The position numbers and the translations under genes are program-made. Under the pieces are notes generated by a model, which had not been told where the DNA came from, did not search any database, and worked only from the letters and a program-made list of their open reading frames with translations. From NCBI GenBank assembly GCA_020635085.1, contig JACKAL010000004.1, forward strand, positions 62,001 through 126,000: DNA of 64,000 nucleotides, given 5' to 3'. Positions 18,119 to 26,202 of the stretch are shown piece after piece (position 1 is the first letter of the stretch; each line of letters opens with the position of its first letter). This DNA comes from Pseudobdellovibrionaceae bacterium (GTDB taxonomy: Bacteria > Bdellovibrionota > Bdellovibrionia > Bdellovibrionales > JAGQZY01).

Positions 18119-18844
18119 CTAGTTAAAAAATTTCTTCAGTTGATCCGATCCACCAATACGCTCACCATTGATGAACACTTGTGGAACTTTGGTTGATCCA
18201 CTGATGGCCACCAATGTTTTTACCGTGAAGTCTTTATTGAGAACATGCTCTTCAAAATCGACGTGGTTTTTCTTAAGAAGCTCTTTGGCCTCATAGCAAA
18301 ACTCACAGCCAGGACGTGTATAAATCGCTACCGATTTTGGAATTTCTACATTTAAGTATTTTAACATGTGCTCGGCATTCGATTCATCAAAGGGATCTCC
18401 GGGAACTTCTTTTTCTAAGAACATTTTTTCGATCACGCCATCATTAACCAGCATGGAATAGCGCCAAGAACGCTTACCAAAGCCAATAGCAGATTTATCA
18501 ACAAGAAGTCCTAATTTTTCCGAAAACGCGCCATTACCATCGGGGAGCATGGTGATGTTTTCTGCTTTTTGATCTTCTTGCCACGCATTCATCACGAAAG
18601 AATCATTCACCGAAAGACAAATAATATCGTCCACTCCCGCCTTACGAAATTCTTTATAAAATTCATTGTAGCGTGGTAAGTGGGTCGACGAACAGGTTGG
18701 TGTGTACGCACCAGGTAATCCAAAAAGAACAACTTTTTTTCCTTTAAAATAATCGTCGGTGGTTTTTTCAACCCACTTATGTCCCTCGCGGACCTTAAAT
18801 GTGACTTGTGGTACTTTTTTACCGGTTTGATCTTGTAAACTCAT
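18119..18844 (-). CDS. Peroxiredoxin-glutaredoxin fusion (hybrid Prx5)
   Basis: A 241-residue two-domain peroxidase. Residues 1-165 are a Prx5-type peroxiredoxin with the peroxidatic cysteine Cys51 in YTPTCSSTH. Residues 170-241 are a glutaredoxin with the motif GCEFC (Cys180, Cys183) and the cis-proline in KVPQVFING. Such hybrids, known from Haemophilus and Chromatium, reduce peroxides using glutathione with the attached glutaredoxin as reductant. The gene has a good promoter and an OxyR-type box upstream, and probably heads an operon with the reductase-like and oxyR genes. Confidence 0.92.
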   Translation of the reverse strand: MSLQDQTGKKVPQVTFKVREGHKWVEKTTDDYFKGKKVVLFGLPGAYTPTCSSTHLPRYNEFYKEFRKAGVDDIICLSVNDSFVMNAWQEDQKAENITMLPDGNGAFSEKLGLLVDKSAIGFGKRSWRYSMLVNDGVIEKMFLEKEVPGDPFDESNAEHMLKYLNVEIPKSVAIYTRPGCEFCYEAKELLKKNHVDFEEHVLNKDFTVKTLVAISGSTKVPQVFINGERIGGSDQLKKFFN

Positions 18845-18888
18845 ATTGACTCCTTTTCTGTCTTTATCTTTATTTCTATAGTTGCACG

Positions 18889-18916
18889 ATTATAAAATAT
18901 ACTGTGCTTATGTCAC
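18889..18916 (-). promoter_or_regulatory. Probable promoter of the peroxiredoxin gene
   Basis: On the minus strand GTGACA (complement of 18911-18916) and a perfect TATAAT (complement of 18889-18894) are separated by 16 bp. The implied start is about 40 bp before the ATG at 18844. Confidence 0.6.
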
Positions 18917-18967
18917 CACTATCGGTCCATTTTAAAATAGTTTCTAATACATATTTATTATATTTTA

Positions 18968-18982
18968 ATAGTTTTAAACTAT
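18968..18982. promoter_or_regulatory. OxyR-type box upstream of the peroxiredoxin gene
   Basis: ATAGTTTTAAACTAT matches the OxyR half-site pattern ATAGntnnnanCTAT at every fixed position. A partial second ATAGTTT lies at 18937-18943, 31 bp away rather than the usual 22. The box is about 90 bp upstream of the predicted start. The remaining non-coding sequence of this 371-bp gap (18845-19215) holds a 9-bp inverted repeat, ATACTGTGC/GCACAGTAT, at 18899-18907 and 18990-18998, enclosing the box. Confidence 0.6.
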
Positions 18983-19215
18983 TATTAGGGCACAGTATAA
19001 CGCAAGGATGCCTCTGATCTTGCCAAACTAATCTCCTTAAGTAGCACTAAAAACGCCAGAAGATGTGTTTAAAAATCCACACATAGACCTGACACAGGCC
19101 ACAGGTCCTAATTTCAAAAGGCTTTGATCAGCAATGCAATGAATCATAACTACTCTTTTTTGCAATGCAGTTATACAAACCCACCTTAAACGAATTCCCC
19201 ATACAAGGAGACAAT

Positions 19216-19767
19216 ATGCTTAAATTTATCACTTTATTCTTAATCGGATTACCCGCAATTTCTGACGCTTGTGATTGCGCTCACAAAACAACTCTTAAAG
19301 AGGTGACTTCACGTGAGTCCACTGTAATTACATCTCGCGAAGGTATCCCCCTTAAAGCAAGTTTCTATGGTACTGAAACACCAACTAACACAGCCTCTAA
19401 AGAGGAAATGACAACTCAGCCTGCAGCTCAAGCGGCAACAGCAGCGCCTGCTGTCGAAGAAGAAGCTTATACCTTTGAATTCGCTACAAACTCATCTGCC
19501 CCTAACAAACAAGACATGCAAAAATTTAATAAGATTGCAGATGAAATTGCTAAAGGAAATGTGAAACAAGTAAAAATCGTAGGTTTCGCTGACAAAACTG
19601 GAAATATGAAACGCAATAATAAATTGTCTCTAGATCGCGCAAAAAGTGTACGCATGATTCTAGAAAAAGTTTCTCGCCCAGTAAAAATGAGCGCCGTTTC
19701 TGGTGGCGTAAAACAAACGCCAGATCTTGAATCTGCACGTATTGTAGAAGTTCAAATCGTACGCTAA
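19216..19767 (+). CDS. OmpA-family peptidoglycan-binding domain protein, exported
   Basis: A 183-residue exported protein. The start at 19216 has AAGGAG eight bases upstream; the frame is open 51 bases further but without a ribosome site. After a signal peptide (MLKFITLFLIGLPAISDA) there is an Ala/Thr/Glu-rich linker and then an OmpA-like domain with VKIVGFADKTGN and NNKLSLDRAKSVRMILE, the region that binds diaminopimelate in relatives. Cysteines follow the likely cleavage site (ACDCA), but the lipobox is poor. It is followed by a strong terminator, so it is monocistronic. Confidence 0.82.
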   Translation: MLKFITLFLIGLPAISDACDCAHKTTLKEVTSRESTVITSREGIPLKASFYGTETPTNTASKEEMTTQPAAQAATAAPAVEEEAYTFEFATNSSAPNKQDMQKFNKIADEIAKGNVKQVKIVGFADKTGNMKRNNKLSLDRAKSVRMILEKVSRPVKMSAVSGGVKQTPDLESARIVEVQIVR

Positions 19768-19781
19768 TTTCTTAAAAAGAC

Positions 19782-19816
19782 AAAGCCCCATCTCTAAACA
19801 GTCATGGGGCTTTTTT
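19782..19816 (+). terminator. Rho-independent terminator after the OmpA-like gene
   Basis: AAAGCCCCAT pairs with ATGGGGCTTT around a 12-nt loop and runs into six T residues. Confidence 0.9.
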
Positions 19817-19917
19817 ATGTCCATTCTATATTTTACTTTAGAAGTTCTTATCGATATTCGTGTGGATACCACAATCCCTCGCCCGAGATTTTCTCATCTA
19901 TCTAAACCAAAATTAAT

Positions 19918-20178
19918 CTAAAACCTTTGAATTAAATGATAACCAAAACGCGTCCGAACAATTGGCGATATCTCCCCTACTTTTAATAATTCAGCTGCTT
20001 CACGAAAGCTCTCATCCAATCTTCCCAAGGGAATATCGCTGAGATCACCACCGCTTCCGGCTGATGAGCACTGGGAAAACTTTTGCGCCAGAGTTTCGAA
20101 GGACTGGCCCTGCTGAAGCAACCGTAAAATATCCTCAGCCTCATAACGTTGCTCTACAAGAATATGTCGAATTTTCAT
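19918..20178 (-). CDS. ppiC: Parvulin-type peptidyl-prolyl isomerase
   Basis: An 86-residue single-domain parvulin like E. coli PpiC. Conserved blocks are IRHILVEQ, FETLAQKFSQCSSAGSGGDLSDIPLGRLDESFREAA and the final RTRFGYHLIQRF. It isomerises Xaa-Pro bonds in the cytoplasm, as no signal peptide is present. An AAGGAG lies upstream; the ATG at 20178 is taken as start, though a GTG at 20187 is also possible and would add three residues. The gene is preceded by the inverted repeat at 20199-20268. Confidence 0.88.
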   Translation of the reverse strand: MKIRHILVEQRYEAEDILRLLQQGQSFETLAQKFSQCSSAGSGGDLSDIPLGRLDESFREAAELLKVGEISPIVRTRFGYHLIQRF

Positions 20179-20198
20179 TGGATACACCGCTCCTTATG

Positions 20199-20268
20199 GT
20201 ACGGACTTACTTGTGGGACTTGGGGCGTTAAACTTATGGAGCGCTGAGTCCCATAAGTAAGTCCGTAC
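20199..20268. repeat. 70-bp inverted repeat upstream of ppiC
   Basis: Arms of 22 bp at 20199-20220 and 20247-20268 pair with a single G-T wobble around a 26-nt loop. Each arm begins GTACGGACTTACTT on its own strand. There is no T-tract on either side. The repeat lies just upstream of the ppiC ribosome site and downstream of no gene, so it is not an ordinary terminator. It could be a REP-like element or a regulatory hairpin in the ppiC leader. Confidence 0.65.
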
Positions 20269-20335
20269 GATTATACCACTAACGCATCTGCGAAACCAAA
20301 AAGAAACAGCGTACTTATTTAAGAGAGCAACTGCT

Positions 20336-21388
20336 ATGCTTCATTTCCAACTCATTAATGCTAGGTATTACTCGTACATGTTTGATCAAGAACTTTTTTA
20401 TACACAGGCCACAGAATTTTTAGAAAGACTCTTCGAAGAGGTAAAGACCTCGGCATTAACCCTCAATCCCCATTGGTCTATAGATCATATCTGCTACCGC
20501 ACCGAGAGCTTAGCACAATATAAGGAAGGTAAACGATCGGCATTGCAATTTTCTGACATGATTCATGAAAGCAAAGTGAATGGACGAGACATTGCCATTT
20601 TTAAATTACATACGCCGTTGCTGTTTTGGGATTGCACAATTGATATTTTAGAACTTCCCGCGCCGAAACAAGGATCGAGCTACGCCGCAGGCTTCGAACA
20701 TATCGAAATGGTGTGTGACGAAGATCTCAGCGTACTTAAGTCGTCTTGGCAAAACCATAACCCAGAACTCAGTACAAAAGAATTAAATCCAGAATTAAAA
20801 GTAGCCTTCCCTTCGGGTAGTATCAAATTCCACAATATGTCTCTCGTATCACTCATTCACTTGGAAACCAATAGGCCGGTATTTCAAGCAATAGAAAATC
20901 TTAAAATTATAAACGACCTTAAATCTTATTCTCCACAAATTGTGGGCACCTTTCCGCTGGCTCTTGAAACGCCTCAGTCCGATGTTGATATTGTCGTTAG
21001 TCACACAAATCTCGAAGAGTTAAAACACACTTTGATAAAATACTACTCGCACCTACCCCAGTTTCATTGCCACTCTGGTTGCATTCTGGACTCCGATTCC
21101 CTGACCTGTGGGTTTACCTATAAAAATATTCCCTTTGAAATCTTCGCACAAACCAAAAACGTTTTTTTACAAAATGGCTATCGCCATTTTCATCTCGAAG
21201 AACGCTTACTTAAAATTGGTGGGCCTTCTTTTTATGAACGTGTGCATGCCTTACGCCAGTCGGGCTTAAAAACTGAACCTGCGTTTGCACAAACTCTTGG
21301 TCTCTCTGGTGACCCTTACCAAGCCCTACTTGGTTTGTATTTTCTTGATGAGAAAACGTTGCGAAAATTGATTCCTGAAACGGCATGA
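20336..21388 (+). CDS. YecM-like domain fused to a DUF4269-like domain
   Basis: A 350-residue protein with two parts. Residues 15-180 resemble YecM, a metal-binding VOC-like fold: SIDHICYRTE, ESKVNGRDIAIFKLHTPL, DILELPAPKQG and GFEHIEMV. Residues 190-350 resemble DUF4269, a nucleotidyltransferase-like family: IVGTFPLALETPQSDVDIVV, TCGFTYKNIPFEIFAQ and NGYRHFHLEERLLKIGG. The Ser-Asp-Val-Asp pair matches the metal-binding carboxylates of nucleotidyltransferases. Neither family has a known physiological role. AAGAGAG precedes the ATG at 20336. Confidence 0.72.
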   Translation: MLHFQLINARYYSYMFDQELFYTQATEFLERLFEEVKTSALTLNPHWSIDHICYRTESLAQYKEGKRSALQFSDMIHESKVNGRDIAIFKLHTPLLFWDCTIDILELPAPKQGSSYAAGFEHIEMVCDEDLSVLKSSWQNHNPELSTKELNPELKVAFPSGSIKFHNMSLVSLIHLETNRPVFQAIENLKIINDLKSYSPQIVGTFPLALETPQSDVDIVVSHTNLEELKHTLIKYYSHLPQFHCHSGCILDSDSLTCGFTYKNIPFEIFAQTKNVFLQNGYRHFHLEERLLKIGGPSFYERVHALRQSGLKTEPAFAQTLGLSGDPYQALLGLYFLDEKTLRKLIPETA

Positions 21389-21590
21389 ACTGATTTATTG
21401 ATACATGCATAATTAAACAAGGTTTTATTGGCATTGCATTCAATCAACGTACGTTCTGTCTTTATAAAAATAATATTTTAGTAACACTTAATTTATTTGC
21501 TGCTTTTTTCATAAGATTAAATTTACCATTTTAATAATTAAGATTATCTTCTTTGGAGAAAGAGCCTCCAAACAACGAAAGGGTAACTTT

Positions 21591-22394
21591 ATGGAAAGAA
21601 AAAAAAGTATTTTTATACGTTCAGTGTTCATTATTGCAAGCTTGCTGATATCAAGTCCATTTGCATTGGCCAACTCCTCCTTTGTTGTGGATTGTGGTCC
21701 TCAATTATCGATTCCAGGAACACTTTCGATTACTCTGAGAAGTAATAACGGTAAGGCGATTTCACGCAGTGACTTAGCTCCTTGTATAAAAGGCATAAAA
21801 TCTTTGAGCATTTATGCCTCTTTATCTTATTATGGAACTCCCGCTGGTCAGCTCATTACGGCTAATACATTTTCCGCCGATGCCTTTGCAGACATCGATT
21901 TTTCCACCACGGCTGTCGGTTTTCAATACGCAACTTTAGATGAAATTTTTCTCTTATTAGCACAGCACCCGAATATGGCTTTGACCAAAAGACTAGATTA
22001 TACAGCCCCCCCGGCCCAGGACAGCCTAGGATGGCACACGTTGACCCATGAAGATTTAGACTGGTTTCCGCACTTGGAATTTCTTCACTTAAATCTCACC
22101 CATATGGATATAGCAGCGGGTGCTTTCGACAATTTAGTAAATCTAAAAAATATTACGTGGCGTGCCTCTCAAAACGCCCCTTATTCGGATGGCGACAAAG
22201 CGGACGCAGTAAATAAAAGTTTTCTCGACGAAGTTGCGCGTCTTGCCGCAAAATCGAATAAACTTAACTATGTTGCTTATTGGGGCGATGGCTTCCTCAA
22301 GAAAGATGTTCTGCCTTACTGTCAAACGGCTTTGAAGTCTTTATTGCATGGCGATCAGGATGGGGGGAATGGCCCCTTAGTTTGCCCCAAATGA
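21591..22394 (+). CDS. Secreted hypothetical protein, leucine-rich-repeat-like
   Basis: A 267-residue exported protein with a signal peptide ending SPFALA. The mature part has no catalytic motif that I recognise. Segments such as LEFLHLNLTHMDIAAGAFDNLVNLKNITW look like one or two leucine-rich repeats. Four cysteines (DCGPQ, APCIK, PYCQT, LVCPK) could form two disulfides in the periplasm. A ribosome site AAAGGG lies upstream. It converges on uup with a perfect palindrome in between. Confidence 0.65.
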   Translation: MERKKSIFIRSVFIIASLLISSPFALANSSFVVDCGPQLSIPGTLSITLRSNNGKAISRSDLAPCIKGIKSLSIYASLSYYGTPAGQLITANTFSADAFADIDFSTTAVGFQYATLDEIFLLLAQHPNMALTKRLDYTAPPAQDSLGWHTLTHEDLDWFPHLEFLHLNLTHMDIAAGAFDNLVNLKNITWRASQNAPYSDGDKADAVNKSFLDEVARLAAKSNKLNYVAYWGDGFLKKDVLPYCQTALKSLLHGDQDGGNGPLVCPK

Positions 22395-22449
22395 TTCTAA
22401 GTTGCTAAAGACTACGCTACATGTAAGTCTCTATCAATAACGAATCTGT

Positions 22450-22477
22450 CACATGCTATTGGTACCAATAGCATGTG
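22450..22477. terminator. Perfect 28-bp palindrome between convergent genes
   Basis: A loop-free palindrome centred on GGTACC, with arms reading CACATGCTATTGG inward from each side. It lies between the ends of the secreted-protein gene and uup, so a bidirectional terminator is likely, although neither side has a good T-tract. A protein-binding site is the alternative. Confidence 0.55.
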
Positions 22478-22518
22478 TTTACTTGTAAAATATCAAACTC
22501 CACAAAATAATTACCAAT

Positions 22519-24324
22519 TCACGTCGAAGCGTCTTGTTTCGCTTCAAGCTCTGACCATAGGGCGTAAAGATCATCGACTTTCTTTTGCAGAAGTGCCACC
22601 GACGCCGTGGCTTCTTGGAGTTTGATGTGGTCCATAATCACATCAGGATTAGATAATTTTTCGCTAGCTTGCTCAAGATCGCTTTCCGCTTGTTGTATAT
22701 CTTGCTCAATGGTTTCAAGCCTAAGCTTATCTTTGTAGGAAAGTTTTACTTTCTTTTTGGATTCTTCTTTTTTAGCGCTGATTGTGTCTTGCGTAGATGA
22801 TGATCGAGTCGATTTTTCCCTCAACCACTGTTCCATCTCGGCATACATATTCCATGCGCCTTGACCATCGAGTGCTAAAAAGCGATCGCATAACTGACTT
22901 AAAAAATAGCGATCGTGACTGACGACAAGGACAAGTCCAGGAAAAGCGCGCAAGGTTTCTTCTAAAATCTCTATAGTGTCGATATCCAAATCGTTGGTGG
23001 GCTCATCGAGAATCAAAACATCTGCTGGTTGCAATAAAAGTTTGGCAATCAACAAGCGCGCCTGTTCACCGCCGGAGAGCTGCGAAATTTTTAACTGCAT
23101 TTTATCCGAGGCAAATAAAAAGCGACTGGCATAGGAGGCCACGTGTATCGACGCCCCTTTAAAGATGGTGTAGTCGGAGCCATCTCCTAAATACTGCATA
23201 AGGCTTTCATCAAGCGGTAAATCTTCTCGCTTTTGATCGAAGTAAACGATTTTTAACTGATCCGCACGAAAGATCTCTCCCGTGTAGTTGTCCGCTTTAC
23301 CTTGGATCACTTTGAGTAAGCTCGTCTTTCCGCTCCCATTATGCCCAAGAAGACCTACACACTGCTGTGGCCCCATGGAAATCGATAGATCTTGCACCAA
23401 AGTTTTTGCGGAAAAAGCCACTGTCACATGCTTAAGCTCTATCAGTTTTTTGGATTTTCTCTCGGTGGAATCAATTTCCACCCGCGCTTTGGATTGCGCG
23501 GCAGAATTGCGCATTTTTACCGACTCCAGATCATCTAAAAGAGCATGGGCTTCTTTAATGCGGGCCGTGCTCTTCGTGGTGCGCGCCTGGGCATTGGAGC
23601 GTAACCACTCCACCTCCCGCCGTGCTTTGTTCGACATGGAATCTTGTAGTGCTATCTGCGTACGTCTGTAATCTTCTTTTTTAGAAAGAAACTGTTGATA
23701 ACTACAGGGAAAAGCCAAAAAACCATCACGATAAAGGCGATTGATTTCGATGATGCGATTGGTGACATTATCTAAAAATGTTCGATCGTGGCTAACCAGA
23801 ATAAACGATTTTTTATAGGACTTGAGATAACTTTCGAGCCATAAAATCCCTTCCCAGTCCATGTGGTTGGTCGGCTCATCGAGCACCAATAAATCGGGCT
23901 CCAACGCAAAGGCATAGGCTAGCGCCAAACGTTTTTTCCAACCTCCAGAGAGAGTATCCACTTTAATATCAAGATCGCTAAATCCACAAATCGACAAATA
24001 GGTCGCCGCTTTCACGTCGCACTCAAGCGGATCGTGATAAAAAGATTGTAGCTTTTCCTTTAAATAGCTCTGCGCACCTAAGGTAGACTCAAACAATGGC
24101 TCTTGTGCCACAAAGGAAATGTTTAAATTTTTACGACGGTTCACCTCGCCCTGATCTGGTGTTTCCGTTCCTGCTAAAAGGCGCAGCAAGGTTGACTTCC
24201 CCGCCCCGTTTGGCCCAATCAAGCCGATCTTTTCCCCTTCGCTAATTCCAAAGCTAAGATCTTCGAACAGGAGCTTTGAGCCCATGGTTTTTTCGATGTG
24301 ATTAACGGAAACTAAAAGAGACAT
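22519..24324 (-). CDS. uup: ABC-F ATPase, Uup type
   Basis: A 601-residue cytoplasmic ABC-F protein with two ATPase domains and no membrane segment. The first has GPNGAGKST, LSGGWKKRLALA and LLVLDEPTNHMD; the second has GHNGSGKTS, LSGGEQARLLIA and VLILDEPTNDLD. The linker between them is long and charged. From about residue 515 a C-terminal coiled coil (KLRLETIEQDIQQAESDLEQ) follows, as in Uup. Uup proteins bind ribosomes or branched DNA and affect transposon excision and ribosome biogenesis. The exact subfamily assignment rests on the coiled coil and length. Confidence 0.87.
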   Translation of the reverse strand: MSLLVSVNHIEKTMGSKLLFEDLSFGISEGEKIGLIGPNGAGKSTLLRLLAGTETPDQGEVNRRKNLNISFVAQEPLFESTLGAQSYLKEKLQSFYHDPLECDVKAATYLSICGFSDLDIKVDTLSGGWKKRLALAYAFALEPDLLVLDEPTNHMDWEGILWLESYLKSYKKSFILVSHDRTFLDNVTNRIIEINRLYRDGFLAFPCSYQQFLSKKEDYRRTQIALQDSMSNKARREVEWLRSNAQARTTKSTARIKEAHALLDDLESVKMRNSAAQSKARVEIDSTERKSKKLIELKHVTVAFSAKTLVQDLSISMGPQQCVGLLGHNGSGKTSLLKVIQGKADNYTGEIFRADQLKIVYFDQKREDLPLDESLMQYLGDGSDYTIFKGASIHVASYASRFLFASDKMQLKISQLSGGEQARLLIAKLLLQPADVLILDEPTNDLDIDTIEILEETLRAFPGLVLVVSHDRYFLSQLCDRFLALDGQGAWNMYAEMEQWLREKSTRSSSTQDTISAKKEESKKKVKLSYKDKLRLETIEQDIQQAESDLEQASEKLSNPDVIMDHIKLQEATASVALLQKKVDDLYALWSELEAKQDAST

Positions 24325-24593
24325 GCTTTATCCTTCTAGCAAGATTTTTAACACTTGTCAGATATGTTTTTGCCATTACTAAAGAGAAATTGTGCCTATT
24401 TTTAATAACACGCCTCTTCTTAGAAATGCTCTTATAATAAGGCCTGTCTTGACCCAGCAATGCCTTTTCGCCTATTCTTTCGCCGAAAATGCAATCGGGA
24501 TTTAATAGGGTTTTCTCACCCTCATCGCAGCATAAATAAAAAGAGTAAATTTCATTTATGGCGAGAGTTATAAATCCCAGAACAGGAAGATCT

Positions 24594-26003
24594 ATGAGTG
24601 CTGATATCTTAACCTCAATTGATGCCTACTGGGAAAAAAACATTATTCCCTCCCTCATGGAGTATATCGAAATCCCAGCAAAATCCCCGGCCTTCGATGC
24701 CGAGTGGGAGAAAAACGGCTTTATCGAAAAAGCCCTTCAGCTCGCCGACAAATGGGTGGAAAGTCGTAATATTCCCAATCTCAAAAAGGAAATCTTACGC
24801 GTGCCTGAGCGTACCCCGCTCTTACTGTTAGAAATCCCTGGAACCGATGATTTCCAAGTGTTGATGTATGGCCACTTGGATAAACAGCCGGAAATGAGCG
24901 GTTGGTCAGAAGGCCTTGATCCGTGGAAAGCGGTTCGCCGCGGAGAAAAGCTTTACGGTCGCGGCGGCGCAGACGACGGCTATGCCGTCTTTGCCTCCCT
25001 CTGTGCGGTCGAACATCTTTTGCAAACCAAAGGGCCTCGTCCTCACATCCGTATTGCCATTGAGCTCAGCGAAGAAAGCGGCTCAGAGGATCTTCCATTT
25101 TATTTCGAAAATTTTTCCGATAAATTTGGCTCACCCCAATTGATCATTTGCTTAGATTCTGGAGCTGGTAACTACGAACAGTTTTGGACAACCACATCTT
25201 TGCGTGGTCTTGTCAGCGGGACTTTGCGCGTCGACGTTTTAAAAGAAGGTGTTCACTCGGGCGATGCGAGCGGGGTTGTGCCCTCGTCGTTTCGTATTGC
25301 TCGCATGATTTTAGAGCGTATCGAAAATCTTAATAGCGGTGAAATTATTCCCGAGGCTTTTAAAGCGCAAGTTCCAGTGGAGCGTATTCAACAAGCGGAG
25401 AAAGCGTCCAAAGTTTTAAAAGAGCAAATTTTTAGTAAATTCCCGTTTGTCGGCTCTATGCAACCGACGCAAAGTTCTCTCGTCGAACTTATTTTAAATC
25501 GCACATGGCGTGCGGCGCTTTCGATTACCGGTGCTGAAGGCTTACCGGTTTTGGAAAAAGCGGGAAATGTGCTGCGCCCCTTTACCACTCTTAAAGTTTC
25601 TTTGCGCTTACCGCCCACGGTAAATGCTCAGAGAGCTGCAAAAGAGTTAAAGTCCATTCTTGAAGAAAATCCTCCTTATAATGCAAAAGTGGACTTCCAT
25701 ATCGACGATGCGGCTAGCGGCTGGAATGCTCCCGCCATGTCGAACGCTCTCACCAAGCTCCTCGATGAAGCTTCGACGACTTATTATAAAAAAGAGGCTC
25801 TCGCTATGGGCGAAGGGGGTTCCATACCGTTCATGGGGATGTTGGGTGCCAAATTTCCCAAAGCGCAATTTGTTATTACCGGTGTCCTTGGGCCCAACTC
25901 CAATGCCCACGGCCCCAATGAATTCATCCACTTAGAGTTTGCCAAGAAGCTAACTGCCTGTATTTTTCATATTTTAGGTGGGTATGAACGTTTAAAATCT
26001 TAG
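24594..26003 (+). CDS. M20-family metallopeptidase
   Basis: A 469-residue zinc peptidase of the M20 family, close in layout to carnosinase-like and cytosolic dipeptidases. Metal and catalytic residues are seen in VLMYGHLDKQPE (His and Asp), LYGRGGADDGYA (Asp), ELSEESGSEDLP (Glu-Glu), LICLDSGAG (Asp), and the C-terminal His in NSNAHGPNEFIH. The dimerisation domain lies at about residues 200-370 (HSGDASGVVPSSFRI). Start 24594 has AGGAAG upstream; the frame is open to 24558. It probably hydrolyses dipeptides in the cytoplasm. An inverted repeat follows the stop. Confidence 0.88.
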   Translation: MSADILTSIDAYWEKNIIPSLMEYIEIPAKSPAFDAEWEKNGFIEKALQLADKWVESRNIPNLKKEILRVPERTPLLLLEIPGTDDFQVLMYGHLDKQPEMSGWSEGLDPWKAVRRGEKLYGRGGADDGYAVFASLCAVEHLLQTKGPRPHIRIAIELSEESGSEDLPFYFENFSDKFGSPQLIICLDSGAGNYEQFWTTTSLRGLVSGTLRVDVLKEGVHSGDASGVVPSSFRIARMILERIENLNSGEIIPEAFKAQVPVERIQQAEKASKVLKEQIFSKFPFVGSMQPTQSSLVELILNRTWRAALSITGAEGLPVLEKAGNVLRPFTTLKVSLRLPPTVNAQRAAKELKSILEENPPYNAKVDFHIDDAASGWNAPAMSNALTKLLDEASTTYYKKEALAMGEGGSIPFMGMLGAKFPKAQFVITGVLGPNSNAHGPNEFIHLEFAKKLTACIFHILGGYERLKS

Positions 26004-26015
26004 CCGAAAGAATCG

Positions 26016-26037
26016 CCTATTGACTTAGCGCAATAGG
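26016..26037. terminator. Hairpin after the M20 peptidase gene
   Basis: CCTATTG (26016-26022) pairs with CAATAGG (26031-26037) around an 8-nt loop; no T-tract follows, so termination is only a guess. Confidence 0.4.
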
Positions 26038-26202
26038 ATCTCTATAACCAAGCCTTACATCGTGCGAACGAGATGAGGCTCCCACGGCAGAATTCGCTGC
26101 CATTGAAGAGCTGGGCCAATTATTAAGAAGCCTGGTTCTGAGCACTCTCCTCTTCTAGCGGTACTTGCCCTTGTAGTTGTTGCGGCAGAAGAGGAAAATA
26201 TT

